A DNA stretch of 64,000 nucleotides, taken from NCBI RefSeq assembly GCF_900156535.1, contig NZ_FTNV01000002.1:310001-374000 (forward strand), read 5' to 3'. The first letter of the stretch is position 1, and every line of letters starts with the position of its first letter. Origin of the DNA: Roseovarius nanhaiticus. GTDB taxonomy: Bacteria > Pseudomonadota > Alphaproteobacteria > Rhodobacterales > Rhodobacteraceae. Shown here piece by piece: positions 8,935 to 17,932 of the stretch. The notes under the pieces are model-generated. The model was not told where the DNA came from, did no database searches, and saw only the letters and a program-made list of their open reading frames with translations. Position numbers and translations under genes: made by a program.

Positions 8935-10656
8935 GTGACCCTTCGATTTCTGACCATTCTGGCCTTTGTGGCCCCCACCGCCCTTGCCCTGCCCGCGCCG
9001 GTTCAGGCGCAGGAGGCCGCAGGCGCGTATCTGGCCACGCGGCAAGCCCGCTATGACAGCGACTATGCCGCCGCGGCGAAATACGCGCTCGAGGCGCTGA
9101 AATCAGACGCGGACAACCCATTGCTGATGGAAAGTGCGGTTGGAGCGCTCTTGGCCACAGGCGATGTGGCGCGCGCGATCCCCATCGCCAAACGCATGGA
9201 CGACGCCGATATCCGCAGCCAGGTTGCGCAAATGGTGCTTCTGGGTGATGAGGTCGCGCGCGGGGATTACGACGCGGTTCAGGCGCGCATTGACGCCGAA
9301 CATGGCGTCGGCCCGCTGGCCGATGGCCTGATCGGCGCCTGGGCCACATTGGGCCAAGGCGACATGGCCGCCGCGCTAAAAGAATTTGATACCATCGCCG
9401 CCGAGCCGGGCCTCCGCGGCCTCGCCATCTATCACAAGGCGCTGGCGCTTGCCTCGGTCGGCGACTTCGAGAGCGCAGACAAGATTTATTCGGGCGACAG
9501 CGACGGACCGATGCAGACCACCCGCCGCAGCACACTGGCCTGGGTCGAGGTTCTGAGCCAGCTGGAGCGGTCGGAAGACGCCATCAAGGTGCTGGATGAC
9601 ACGTTCGGCACCGACCCCGACCCGCAGATCGCCGATCTGCGCGCGCGCCTCGCGGCAGGCGAGACGCTGGACATGGGCCGGATCGAGACGCCGGCGCAAG
9701 GCATAGGCGAAGTGTTCCTGTCCCTCGGGATGGCCCTCTTGCAGGACACCAGCCCGGATTACATCCTGCTCTATAGCCGCATGGCGGAGTATCTGGACGA
9801 AACCGACGTTGACGCCATCATTCTAACCGGCGAGCTGCTGGAACAGCTGGGCCGCTATGAGCTGGCAACCCAAGCCTTCGCCCGCGTGCCCGAAAGCTCG
9901 CACGCGTATTACACCGCCGTTCTGGGCCGCGCGGAGGCACTGCGCAGCTCTGGTGATCTGGAGGGCGCGATCGCGCTTGTGGCCGAGCTGCGCGAGACGC
10001 ATCCCGATCTGGGGCTGGTCCATGCTTCGGCGGGGGATCTTTACCGCCAGAACAACGATTTCGCCAAGGCTGTGGACGCATATGACGCCGCCCTCGAGAT
10101 ATTTGAGGCGCAAGAGGGTGATGCACCTTGGGTGATCTACTATTCGCGTGCCATCAGTCACGAGCGGCAGGGCAACTGGCCCCCCGCCGAGGCCGATTTC
10201 CGCCGCGCTCTAGAGCTGAACCCGGACGAGCCGATGGTGCTGAACTACCTTGGGTATTCCCTTGTCGAGCAGCGCGAGAAGCTGGACGAAGCGCTGGACA
10301 TGATCGAGCGGGCCGTCGCCGCCGAACCCAATAGCGGCGCCATCGTCGACAGCCTCGGATGGGCGCAATTCCGGCTGGGCCGCTACCAGGAGGCGGTCGT
10401 CACACTGGAGCGTGCCGCCGAGCTTTATGCCGTGGATCCCGTGGTGAATGACCATCTGGGCGACGCAATGTGGGCCGTGGGCCGCACGACAGAGGCCAGA
10501 TTCCAGTGGCGCCGTGCGCTGTCGCTCATCAACGAGGACACGCCCAGCCAGGATGTCGACCCCGAGCGCATTCGCCGCAAACTGGAGGTCGGCCTCGATA
10601 CCGTTCTTGAGCAGGAGGGCGCAGCGCCCTTGAAAGTGAGTGGCAATGAAGGATGA
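8935..10656 (+). CDS. Secreted/periplasmic TPR-repeat protein
   Basis: The 573-residue tetratricopeptide protein begins at a GTG that opens a good Sec signal peptide (about residues 1-26, ending APVQAQ). An ATG a few bases earlier is out of frame. The body is a run of TPR-like helical pairs; the clearest are near the C-terminus (ADFRRALELNPDEPMVLNYL and DSLGWAQFRLGRYQEAVVTL). Such proteins act as assembly scaffolds or in outer-membrane biogenesis, but no partner is evident here. The last 11 bases overlap ispE, so the two are coupled; this pairing is also common in related bacteria as far as I recall. Confidence 0.85.
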   Translation: MTLRFLTILAFVAPTALALPAPVQAQEAAGAYLATRQARYDSDYAAAAKYALEALKSDADNPLLMESAVGALLATGDVARAIPIAKRMDDADIRSQVAQMVLLGDEVARGDYDAVQARIDAEHGVGPLADGLIGAWATLGQGDMAAALKEFDTIAAEPGLRGLAIYHKALALASVGDFESADKIYSGDSDGPMQTTRRSTLAWVEVLSQLERSEDAIKVLDDTFGTDPDPQIADLRARLAAGETLDMGRIETPAQGIGEVFLSLGMALLQDTSPDYILLYSRMAEYLDETDVDAIILTGELLEQLGRYELATQAFARVPESSHAYYTAVLGRAEALRSSGDLEGAIALVAELRETHPDLGLVHASAGDLYRQNNDFAKAVDAYDAALEIFEAQEGDAPWVIYYSRAISHERQGNWPPAEADFRRALELNPDEPMVLNYLGYSLVEQREKLDEALDMIERAVAAEPNSGAIVDSLGWAQFRLGRYQEAVVTLERAAELYAVDPVVNDHLGDAMWAVGRTTEARFQWRRALSLINEDTPSQDVDPERIRRKLEVGLDTVLEQEGAAPLKVSGNEG

Positions 10657-11521
10657 TCAAACCCAACCGGAGGGCGACGTAATAGAGATTTTCGCCCCCG
10701 CCAAGGTCAACGTGGCGCTGCATGTCACCGGCCAGCGCGAAGACGGGTATCACACGCTCGACTCGCTGGTGATGTTCGCCGATGTGGGCGATCACATCAC
10801 GGTGCGGCATGCCCCCCAGACCGAGCTGACCATGACGGGCCCGATGGCCGACAAGACGCCGTCGGGCGACGATAACCTGGTGCTGCGCGCGGCACATCTG
10901 ATAGGCGTCACCGCCGCGATCACGCTGGACAAACGGCTGCCCGTCGCTGCGGGGATCGGAGGCGGCTCGACCGATGCCGCCGCCACGCTGCGCGCCCTGT
11001 CGGAGTTGTCGGGCCGTGACATCCCGGATGACGTGATGTCGCTTGGCGCCGATGCACGGGTGTGCTGCGCAGCGGGTGTTGGCGCGGCGCGCATGGGCGG
11101 AATAGGCGATATGGTCGAGCCGGTGACAAACCTGCCCGAGCTTCATGCCGTGCTGGTCAATCCCAATGTGCCGGTCGTCACGGCCGATGTTTTTGCCCGG
11201 CTGGGCAAACGCGACAATACCCCGATGCCGGACGCCTTGCCACAGCATTGCGATGCGGCGGAATTGATCGAGTGGCTGCGCACGCAGCGCAACGATCTGC
11301 AAGGGCCCGCCATCGACGCCGAGCCAGTGATCGAACAGATCTTTGGCGCGCTTGAAGTGACGCCGGGCTGTCTGCTCACGCGCATGTCGGGGTCAGGCGC
11401 GACCTGTTTCGGTCTTTATGCAGATGCCGAGACCGCCGCCTCGGCGGCAGGGCGCTTGCAGCTCAGCCATCCGAGTTGGTGGGTGGCCGCGACACGCCTC
11501 AACCCCGGCGGCGGCGCCTGA
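10646..11521 (+). CDS. ispE: 4-diphosphocytidyl-2-C-methyl-D-erythritol kinase
   Basis: This GHMP kinase of the MEP pathway phosphorylates CDP-methylerythritol for isoprenoid synthesis. Motifs in order are APAKVNVALHV (motif I, with the catalytic-type Lys), LPVAAGIGGGSTDAAATL (ATP-binding motif II) and MSGSGATCFGLY (motif III). The length of 291 residues is normal. The ATG at 10646 overlaps the TPR gene by 11 bases; a GTG six bases earlier is the alternative. The next gene, a polyprenyl diphosphate synthase on the opposite strand and ending two bases away, uses products of the same pathway. Confidence 0.93.
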   Translation: MKDDQTQPEGDVIEIFAPAKVNVALHVTGQREDGYHTLDSLVMFADVGDHITVRHAPQTELTMTGPMADKTPSGDDNLVLRAAHLIGVTAAITLDKRLPVAAGIGGGSTDAAATLRALSELSGRDIPDDVMSLGADARVCCAAGVGAARMGGIGDMVEPVTNLPELHAVLVNPNVPVVTADVFARLGKRDNTPMPDALPQHCDAAELIEWLRTQRNDLQGPAIDAEPVIEQIFGALEVTPGCLLTRMSGSGATCFGLYADAETAASAAGRLQLSHPSWWVAATRLNPGGGA

Positions 11522-11523
11522 GA

Positions 11524-12549
11524 TCAGTTGATCCGCGCCACCACGTAATCTGCCAGATCCGAGAGCATGTCCCGCACATCATGGGCGGGCAGCACCTTCA
11601 GCGCATCCGTGGCGCGGGTGGCCCAGGCAACGGCGTCGTCCCGCGCGGCATCCAGCGCCCCATGCTGGGTCATCAGCGTCATCGCATGGTCCAGATCACC
11701 GTCTTGCTGATCACCCTTCTCGATGGTGCGGCGCCAGAACGCGCGCTCTTCTTCGTCCGCCTTGGCGACCGCCTTGATGATGGGCAGGGTCAGCTTGCGC
11801 TCACGAAAATCGTCACCGATATTCTTGCCGGTTGCCGCCGCATCCCCTTGAAAATCCAGCAAATCATCCGCGATCTGGAACGCGATACCCAGGGCATCAC
11901 CGTAGTCGAACAGCGCGCGTGTATGGTCTTCGGGCGCGCCCGCGATGACGCCGCCCACCTCCGTCGCCGCCGAGAAAAGCGCTGCCGTCTTGCCGCGCAC
12001 AACTTGCAGATAAATCTCTTCGGTGGTCGCCAGATCGCGAGCGGCGGTCAGTTGCAACACCTCGCCCTCGGCGATCGTCGCCGAGGCATTGGCCAAGATA
12101 TCCAGCACCCGCAGCGAGCCGGTCTCAACCATCAACTGGAAGGACCGCGAGAAGAGGTAATCACCGACCAGGATGCTGGACTTGTTGTCCCATAATAGGT
12201 TGGCAGTCGCGCGCCCGCGGCGCTGGCTGCTTTCGTCCACGACGTCGTCGTGGAGCAGTGTGGCGGTATGAATAAACTCCACCGTCGCTGCCAGCTTCTC
12301 GTCATCGACGCCGCGATAGCCGCAGATATCTGCCGCAGCCAGCGTCAGCATGGGCCGCAGGCGCTTGCCCCCGGCGCCGACCAAGTGGGCGGTTACCTCG
12401 GGGATACGCGGCGCATGGCGCGACTCCATCCTGGTGCGGATCAATGTGCCGACGGCGTCCAGCTTGGTCTCGAACCGGGCCGCCAGCCGATCATGCGGTT
12501 TGCTTGGATCTGTCGTCAAACGCCGCTCACTCTCACTTGTGCTACTCAT
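11524..12549 (-). CDS. ispB: Polyprenyl diphosphate synthase (octa/decaprenyl)
   Basis: This trans-isoprenyl diphosphate synthase makes the long side chain of ubiquinone. The first Asp-rich motif is HDDVVDES (Asp101-Asp105), the second is ADDLLDF (Asp228-Asp232), and the substrate-binding GGKRLRPML is near residue 61. The 341-residue length fits the octaprenyl/decaprenyl class. Rhodobacteraceae make ubiquinone-10, so a decaprenyl product is probable, but chain length cannot be read with certainty. The start at 12549 gives a normal N-terminus; longer in-frame extensions run into the divergent DUF2007 gene. Confidence 0.92.
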   Translation of the reverse strand: MSSTSESERRLTTDPSKPHDRLAARFETKLDAVGTLIRTRMESRHAPRIPEVTAHLVGAGGKRLRPMLTLAAADICGYRGVDDEKLAATVEFIHTATLLHDDVVDESSQRRGRATANLLWDNKSSILVGDYLFSRSFQLMVETGSLRVLDILANASATIAEGEVLQLTAARDLATTEEIYLQVVRGKTAALFSAATEVGGVIAGAPEDHTRALFDYGDALGIAFQIADDLLDFQGDAAATGKNIGDDFRERKLTLPIIKAVAKADEEERAFWRRTIEKGDQQDGDLDHAMTLMTQHGALDAARDDAVAWATRATDALKVLPAHDVRDMLSDLADYVVARIN

Positions 12550-12597
12550 TGAATGCGCGGCTCGACAAATTCGGCCGCTCTGCCTAAACCTTTGACG

Positions 12598-12819
12598 ATG
12601 AAACAATTGATGCGCACGACCGATATGTCCACCATCGCCTTCGCCCAGGCATTGCTGCAAGGCGAGGGTATAGACTGCTTTGAAATGGACGTAAATATGA
12701 GCGTCCTGGAAGGCGGCATCGGTATATTTCCAAGGCGTTTGATGGTGCATCCCGATGACTGGGAGGACGCCGCGACTGCCTTGCGCGACAACGGCATCGA
12801 GGTGCATGACGGCCCCTGA
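12598..12819 (+). CDS. DUF2007-type small protein
   Basis: The 73-residue protein (MKQLMRTTDMSTIAFAQALL, then a segment ending RRLMVHPDDWEDAATAL) matches the shape of the DUF2007 family. These are small cytosolic proteins sometimes annotated as putative signal-transducing proteins, of unknown function. The start at 12598 was chosen because earlier in-frame codons lie in the ispB promoter region. It is divergent from ispB with a 48-base gap. Confidence 0.8.
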   Translation: MKQLMRTTDMSTIAFAQALLQGEGIDCFEMDVNMSVLEGGIGIFPRRLMVHPDDWEDAATALRDNGIEVHDGP

Positions 12820-12955
12820 GCCGCACCATGGGCGGAAATGTCGCGCCCGCGTAAGAGCTTATTTTTGCACAAGTTGCGCAAAACTGTTCGCAATAATCCG
12901 CCACGATGCTGCGACTGCGGCGTGACAGACTTAAAATTATGTGCTGCACTGCCCA

Positions 12956-12971
12956 TGTACTATTTTGTACA
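12956..12971. promoter_or_regulatory. Inverted repeat upstream of the YdcH-like gene
   Basis: TGTAC-TATTTT-GTACA is a 5-bp perfect inverted repeat with a six-base AT-rich spacer, 22 bases before the ATG. Its place near the expected transcript start suggests an operator or a leader hairpin. No binder is known. Confidence 0.3.
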
Positions 12972-12993
12972 CACACAAGCAGAGGAGCTTTTC

Positions 12994-13161
12994 ATGAGCC
13001 TGACATCCCACATCGAAGAACTGAAGAGAAAGCATCAGGACCTCTCGGCCAAAGTGGATCAGGCGCAACGCGCGCCGGGTATCAGCACGCTCGATGTAGC
13101 GGAAATGAAAAAGCAAAAATTGCGCCTGAAGGAAGAAATCGCTCGCCTGTCGGGCCTCTGA
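12994..13161 (+). CDS. YdcH family protein (DUF465)
   Basis: The 55-residue, highly charged protein starts MSLTSHIEELKRKHQDLSAK and continues as a helical, probably coiled-coil chain ending LKEEIARLSGL. This is the YdcH/DUF465 pattern; its function is unknown. The ATG at 12994 is preceded by AGAGGAGC at good spacing, so the longer upstream frame is not used. A strong terminator follows. Confidence 0.85.
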   Translation: MSLTSHIEELKRKHQDLSAKVDQAQRAPGISTLDVAEMKKQKLRLKEEIARLSGL

Positions 13162-13198
13162 CCTTCCGTTCCCACCGGAATACCATTCAAATCGTCAA

Positions 13199-13228
13199 GG
13201 GCCGGTGCGGGATGCACCGGCCCCTTTT
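13199..13228 (+). terminator. Intrinsic terminator after the YdcH-like gene
   Basis: GGCCGGTGC and GCACCGGCC form a 9-bp perfect stem (one more G-C pair outside), with a GGGAT loop, followed by CCTTTT. It lies 38 bases past the stop and also separates this gene from the convergent phaB. Confidence 0.85.
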
Positions 13229-13252
13229 GAATTTCGAAGGGGTCATGCGCCC

Positions 13253-13975
13253 TCAGACGAAGAACTGTCCACCATTGGCCGAAATGGTCGAGCCATTGAC
13301 GAAACCCGACCCGTCAGCCGCCAGGAAAGACACGCAGCGCGCGATTTCTTCTGGCTCACCCAAACGGCCTGCCGGGATCTGGCCGATGATCGCCTCACGC
13401 ACCTTTTCCGGAACCGCCATCACCATCTCGGTCGCAATATAGCCGGGGCAGACCGCGTTCGCGGTGATGCCCGCGCGCGCGCCCTCCTGCGCCAGAGATT
13501 TGACGATGCCCAGATCGCCGGCCTTGGTCGCGGCGTAGTTGACCTGCGCGAACTGGCCCTTCTGCCCGTTGATCGAGCTGATGACGATAACCCGGCCAAA
13601 CTTGCGCTCGCGCATGCCGGGCCAGACGGGGTGGACGGTGTTGAAGACGCCGGTGAGGTTGGTATCGATCACCTGGTGCCACTGCTCGGGCGTCATCTTG
13701 TGGAAAGGTGCGTCTTTGGTGATGCCGGCATTGGCCACGACGATGTCGATGGGGCCCAGATCGGCCTCCACCTTGGCGATGCCCGCGGCGCTTTCCTCGT
13801 AATCGGCGACGTTCCACTTGTAGGTCGCGATGCCCGTTTCGTCGGTGAACGCCTTGGCCGCCTCATCATTGCCGGCATAAGTCGCCGCCACGTTGCATCC
13901 GTCCGCCTTCAGCTGTTTCGAAATCGCCGCGCCGATCCCGCGGGTGCCGCCCGTCACCAATGCCGTTCTTGCCAT
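13253..13975 (-). CDS. phaB: Acetoacetyl-CoA reductase
   Basis: This NADPH-dependent short-chain dehydrogenase reduces acetoacetyl-CoA to (R)-3-hydroxybutyryl-CoA for polyhydroxybutyrate. The nucleotide motif is TGGTRGIG (residues 8-15). The catalytic residues are Ser134, Tyr147 and Lys151 (YAATK), and VVANAGI is conserved. The 240-residue length is typical of PhaB. The ATG at 13975 has GGAGG nine bases before it; the ATG at 13984 would abut that site. It is the last gene of phaA-patatin-phaB. No phaC synthase gene is in the window. Confidence 0.95.
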   Translation of the reverse strand: MARTALVTGGTRGIGAAISKQLKADGCNVAATYAGNDEAAKAFTDETGIATYKWNVADYEESAAGIAKVEADLGPIDIVVANAGITKDAPFHKMTPEQWHQVIDTNLTGVFNTVHPVWPGMRERKFGRVIVISSINGQKGQFAQVNYAATKAGDLGIVKSLAQEGARAGITANAVCPGYIATEMVMAVPEKVREAIIGQIPAGRLGEPEEIARCVSFLAADGSGFVNGSTISANGGQFFV

Positions 13976-13998
13976 GTCCTTCATCCTCCCGAGATGAT

Positions 13999-14835
13999 TT
14001 ATTTTTCGGCGCTTCGAAGGAAACGCTCTCCCTCATTCTTACCTTGATTCCAGGTGCGGTCAATTTTTGCCGGATCGGTGAAATCCACCTTGTCGGCCTC
14101 CACCTCATCGCCCGGCGCGACATAATGGCGGCCCTCGATCTCGGGGATCCGCCGATACGCGCGTGTGAGCAGGATAAGGCTTCGCCCCTCGTCCGGCTCC
14201 GGCATTGGTGCCTGGTCCGACATGCCGCCGTCGATGACGTCCTTGCCATCCCAGCGGGCCAACTCGAACAGCGGCGGGATGACCGCCGCGGCGCAGATGA
14301 GGTCCACGAGCAAACCGTCACGCGCGGCCTGACGCGCGTCCACCATGGTCGCGGTGACGCCGATCCGCTCGGCCCAGTTGAAGTGAGGGGAAGAAATCAG
14401 ATGCAGCTCGGCCTCGTAGGCCATCGTCGCGGCAACGCCTGTCACGGAGGCCAGCGCGCCAGTGGGCGGATGGCCGAGATAGATCTGAAAGACCGGGCCA
14501 TTCGCCACGGCCTCGACCGCATCGGGTGTCATCGCCGCCTCAACCACCTCGCGATAGATGCGCTGGTGCGGGCTGATCCCGGCGCCCTCGGCAATCTCGT
14601 GCATCGGCGCGTTGCTGTCCTGCTCGGAAAAAGCGTCCTTCATGAGGGACAAAATCCGCGGACCTTGCCGGGTGACAAAGCCCGCCCCGGTCAGCGCGCC
14701 GCCACTGACGGCCGAAATGCGCGCCGGATCCAGATGTAGCGGATCGCGCACGACATCCAGAAAACCGCCCTGCCAGAAGCAGCGCGTCCCGCCGCCGGAG
14801 AAGACAAGCTGGTCATAGGGCGGGCGCGGGCTCAA
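13999..14835 (-). CDS. Patatin-like phospholipase/hydrolase within the PHB operon
   Basis: The 278-residue patatin-fold hydrolase has an N-terminal oxyanion-hole motif FSGGGTRCFWQGG, a nucleophile elbow AVSGG, and the catalytic-dyad Asp in DGGMSDQ. The first Gly of the usual G-x-S-x-G elbow is Ala, a mild departure. No ATG is available in frame between the phaA stop and the first conserved motif, so the start is uncertain. The TTG at 14835 lies 23 bases past the phaA stop and 10 codons before the SGGG motif, behind a G-rich stretch. It is wedged between phaA and phaB with gaps of 23 bases on each side, so it is almost surely co-transcribed. A role in lipid or PHB-granule turnover is inference only. 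Confidence 0.83.
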   Translation of the reverse strand: MSPRPPYDQLVFSGGGTRCFWQGGFLDVVRDPLHLDPARISAVSGGALTGAGFVTRQGPRILSLMKDAFSEQDSNAPMHEIAEGAGISPHQRIYREVVEAAMTPDAVEAVANGPVFQIYLGHPPTGALASVTGVAATMAYEAELHLISSPHFNWAERIGVTATMVDARQAARDGLLVDLICAAAVIPPLFELARWDGKDVIDGGMSDQAPMPEPDEGRSLILLTRAYRRIPEIEGRHYVAPGDEVEADKVDFTDPAKIDRTWNQGKNEGERFLRSAEK

Positions 14836-14858
14836 CGCCGCGCGCCCCCGCCGGTCTC

Positions 14859-16034
14859 TCAGTCCCGCTCCACGCACATGGCCACGCCCATGCCGCCGCC
14901 GATGCACAGCGTCGCAAGACCCTTCTTGGCGCCGCGACGCTGCATCTCGAAGAGGAGGGTGTTGAGCACGCGGCAACCCGAGGCGCCGATGGGGTGGCCG
15001 ATGGCGATGGCGCCGCCGTTGACGTTCACGATCGACGGATCCCAGCCCATGTCCTTGTTCACGGCGCAGGCCTGAGCCGCAAACGCCTCGTTCGCCTCGA
15101 CGAGGTCCAGATCGCCCACGCTCCAGCCTGCCTTCTCCAGCGCCTTGCGGCTGGCATGGATCGGGCCCACGCCCATGATGGACGGATCCAGGCCCGCTGT
15201 GGCGTAGCTGGCGATGCGTGCCAGCGGCTCGATCCCGCGCTTGGCGGCCTCATCCGCGCTCATCAGCAGGGTCGCGGCGGCACCGTCGTTGATGCCCGAC
15301 GCGTTGGCGGCGGTAACGCTGCCGTCCTTGGTAAAGGCGGGGCGCATCTTTTGCATGGCCTCGATGACGGCGCCGTGGCGGATGTATTCGTCCTTGTCGA
15401 CGATGTTCTCGCCCTTGCGGGTCTTGACGGTGAAGGGGACGATTTCGTCGTCGAACTTGCCGGCGTTTTGCGCCGCCTCTGCCTTGTTCTGGCTGGCGAG
15501 GGCGAATTCATCCTGCTGCTCACGGCTGATCTGCCACTGCTCGGCCACGTTCTCGGCGGTCTGGCCCATGTGATAGCCATTGAATGCGTCCCAAAGACCA
15601 TCGCGGATCATGGTATCGATCATCGACAGATCACCCATTTTCTGCCCGGCGCGCAGATGCGCGGCGTGGGGGCTGAGCGTCATGTTCTCTTGCCCGCCCG
15701 CGCAAATGATCGATGCATCACCCAGCATGATGTGCTGCGCACCCAGCGCCACAGCCCGCAGGCCCGAGCCACATACCTGGTTGATACTCCAGGCCGCCGA
15801 CTCCTTTGGCAGACCCGCGTTGATATGCGCCTGGCGCGCGGGGTTCTGGCCCTGCGCGGCGGTCAGAACCTGGCCCAGGATCGTCTCTGACACCTCGGAT
15901 TTGTCGATGCCTGCGCGCGCGACGACCGCCTCGAGTACGGCAGCGCCCAGGTCATGTGCAGGCGTATTGGCAAACACGCCCCCGAACGAGCCGACGGCAG
16001 TGCGCGCGGCAGATGCGATAACGACTTTGGTCAT
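14859..16034 (-). CDS. phaA: Acetyl-CoA acetyltransferase (beta-ketothiolase)
   Basis: This 391-residue thiolase condenses two acetyl-CoA to acetoacetyl-CoA. The active-site residues are Cys88 (NQVCGSG), His347 (GHPIGASG) and Cys377 (CIGGGMG). The N-terminus [19 protein letters not shown] is typical, which supports the ATG at 16034 with GGAGGGAATCCT before it. It leads the phaA-patatin-phaB operon. About 140 bases with no gene separate it from the EAL gene. Confidence 0.96.
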   Translation of the reverse strand: MTKVVIASAARTAVGSFGGVFANTPAHDLGAAVLEAVVARAGIDKSEVSETILGQVLTAAQGQNPARQAHINAGLPKESAAWSINQVCGSGLRAVALGAQHIMLGDASIICAGGQENMTLSPHAAHLRAGQKMGDLSMIDTMIRDGLWDAFNGYHMGQTAENVAEQWQISREQQDEFALASQNKAEAAQNAGKFDDEIVPFTVKTRKGENIVDKDEYIRHGAVIEAMQKMRPAFTKDGSVTAANASGINDGAAATLLMSADEAAKRGIEPLARIASYATAGLDPSIMGVGPIHASRKALEKAGWSVGDLDLVEANEAFAAQACAVNKDMGWDPSIVNVNGGAIAIGHPIGASGCRVLNTLLFEMQRRGAKKGLATLCIGGGMGVAMCVERD

Positions 16035-16175
16035 AGGATTCCCTCCACCAGGATCATGATTGGCGCGCGTGTCAGCGCCGCCCCTGATTAGATTGATAGA
16101 CCATGCGCCGCACTGCGGCAACCGGCGCCATGGCCCCCGCCTCGCGCAACAGCGACCGGCAAGCGGCCTTCCCGA

Positions 16176-17018
16176 TCACGCCGCGCCGAGCCTGTCATCG
16201 CGGTTCAGCCAGACGGGTTTGACCGAAGGCGCGCCGAAGTAATACCCCTGCAGACAGTCGATCCCGATCGAGGTGAGATAGGCCGCGTCATCGGGGCGTT
16301 CGACGCTTTCCGCGACCGTAATCATGTCGAACTGTCGACCGATGGTGGCCAGTGCCGTGGTCAGCACCTGATTGTCCGCGTCCTGCGCGATACCGCGGAT
16401 GAACTGGCCATCGATCTTGAGAATGTCGAAAAAGAAATCCTTGAGATAGCGCAGCGAGGTGAAGCCGGCCCCGAAATCGTCCAGTGCAAAGCTGACGCCG
16501 CGCTGCGACACCTCATCCATGAAACCGGTGACCAACTCGGGCACCAACATGGCCGAACTTTCGGTGATCTCGAGGATCAGGCGCTCGGCCACGGTCGGAT
16601 CGTTCTGGAGCCCCTCGTTCAAGGTGCGCAACCAGCGCGCATATCCGATCGAGCGGGCGGACATATTGATCGACAGGCGCAGATCACGATGCACGGATAG
16701 CGTGCGCAGACCCTTCTCCAGCGCCACGCAATCAATGATGCGCCCTGTCTCGGTCGTTTCGATCGCGCCGATGAATTCGCGCGCCGGAATGATGCGCCCG
16801 GTGGCGTCCAGCACCCGCACAAGACCCTCGTAGAAGGCGACACGCTCGGTCTGGCCTGCGGGCACGACCGGTTGATAGGCAAGCATCACCTGTTTATGGC
16901 GTACCGCGTCGTCGACCATCTGGATGGTCGTGCGATCCCGCGCCGAGATGGCATATGATAGCGGGTCCTGATGACCCTCGGGCACGTCCGCCCACTTCCC
17001 CTTGCGATGGTCCAGCAT
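16176..17018 (-). CDS. EAL-domain c-di-GMP phosphodiesterase
   Basis: The 280-residue protein is essentially a lone EAL domain with a short N-terminal extension and no membrane or sensor domain. Metal and substrate residues are all present: the ExLxR motif as EGLVR, then LSINMSA, LEITES, ALDDFGAG, LKIDG, AESVE and QGYYFG. It should therefore hydrolyse c-di-GMP to pGpG even though the signature reads EGL. The ATG at 17018 has GGAG six bases before it; a GTG at 17045 has no ribosome site and is less likely. It is divergent from tag. Confidence 0.92.
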   Translation of the reverse strand: MLDHRKGKWADVPEGHQDPLSYAISARDRTTIQMVDDAVRHKQVMLAYQPVVPAGQTERVAFYEGLVRVLDATGRIIPAREFIGAIETTETGRIIDCVALEKGLRTLSVHRDLRLSINMSARSIGYARWLRTLNEGLQNDPTVAERLILEITESSAMLVPELVTGFMDEVSQRGVSFALDDFGAGFTSLRYLKDFFFDILKIDGQFIRGIAQDADNQVLTTALATIGRQFDMITVAESVERPDDAAYLTSIGIDCLQGYYFGAPSVKPVWLNRDDRLGAA

Positions 17019-17107
17019 GTCACGCTCCGATTTGAGTAGGGACACGCTATCGCCAAGCGGCTAATCAGGACTTAACACTTTGCAAAGAAGTATAGAGGAT
17101 TGTTCCG

Positions 17108-17698
17108 ATGTGCCAAAGGTGCGCCTGGGCGGGGCCCGAAGACATCTATATCGCCTATCACGACACCGAATGGGGCGTGCCCGAATGGAACAGCCGGGCC
17201 TTGTGGGAAAAGCTGATCCTCGATGGATTTCAGGCGGGCCTGTCCTGGATCACGATCCTTAAAAAGCGCGAGAATTTTCGCGCGGCCTTTGCGGGATTCG
17301 ACCCGGACATCATCGCAAAATGGGGTGAAGCGGACGTCACGCGCCTTCTGGCCGATCCGGGAATCATTCGCCACCGGGGCAAGATCGAGGCGACCATCGG
17401 CAATGCCCGCGCCTGGCGCCGAATCGAGGATGAGGGCGGGTTCGACCGCTTTTTATGGGGGTATGTCGGCGGCACGCCGCTTCAGAACAGCTTTGCCAGT
17501 CAGGCCGACGTGCCGACCCATACCGCCCTTTCGACCCGGATCTCAAAGGACCTGAAGCGCCACGGGTTCAAATTCTGCGGGCCGACCATCGTCTATGCCT
17601 TCATGGAGGCCTGCGGTCTGGTCAACGATCACCTGACTACCTGCCACCGCCATGCGCCGGTGGCCGAGATGGCCCGGCGGCCAGACACCGGCGCCTGA
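17108..17698 (+). CDS. tag: DNA-3-methyladenine glycosylase I
   Basis: This enzyme removes 3-methyladenine from alkylated DNA. The 196-residue protein has the zinc-site residues of the family: an N-terminal Cys (MCQRCAW), His18 (YHDTEWG), His175 and Cys179 (DHLTTCHRH). Conserved YHDTEWGVP and FQAGLSWITIL segments lie in the helix-hairpin-helix fold. It appears to be a single-gene unit: the next gene is about 235 bases away. Confidence 0.95.
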   Translation: MCQRCAWAGPEDIYIAYHDTEWGVPEWNSRALWEKLILDGFQAGLSWITILKKRENFRAAFAGFDPDIIAKWGEADVTRLLADPGIIRHRGKIEATIGNARAWRRIEDEGGFDRFLWGYVGGTPLQNSFASQADVPTHTALSTRISKDLKRHGFKFCGPTIVYAFMEACGLVNDHLTTCHRHAPVAEMARRPDTGA

Positions 17699-17870
17699 TC
17701 CCGGTCTACCCGCTCGCCTCTCGCGCGAGCGATGCGCCACATTCTCGCCACAATGGCCAGTCTGGTAGGTCACTGGGCGCCCGCCCCCATATCTAGGCGC
17801 AGGACCCTGCCAGAGCCTGAAAATTCCATTGAATCTAAGACTTTATTCGAAAGAAATCATGTGCTACCTT

Positions 17871-17886
17871 ACTTAAATAATTAAGT
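17871..17886. promoter_or_regulatory. AT-rich palindrome upstream of the D,D-carboxypeptidase
   Basis: ACTTAA-ATAA-TTAAGT is a perfect 6-bp inverted repeat, 47 bases before the ATG, in an AT-rich patch of an otherwise GC-rich 234-base gap. It could be an operator or a leader hairpin. No further gene was seen in this gap. Confidence 0.35.
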
Positions 17887-17932
17887 CAGCCGGGCAAATC
17901 GGCGGCGTGAGGCAGTAAAAAAGAGTGGTTCC

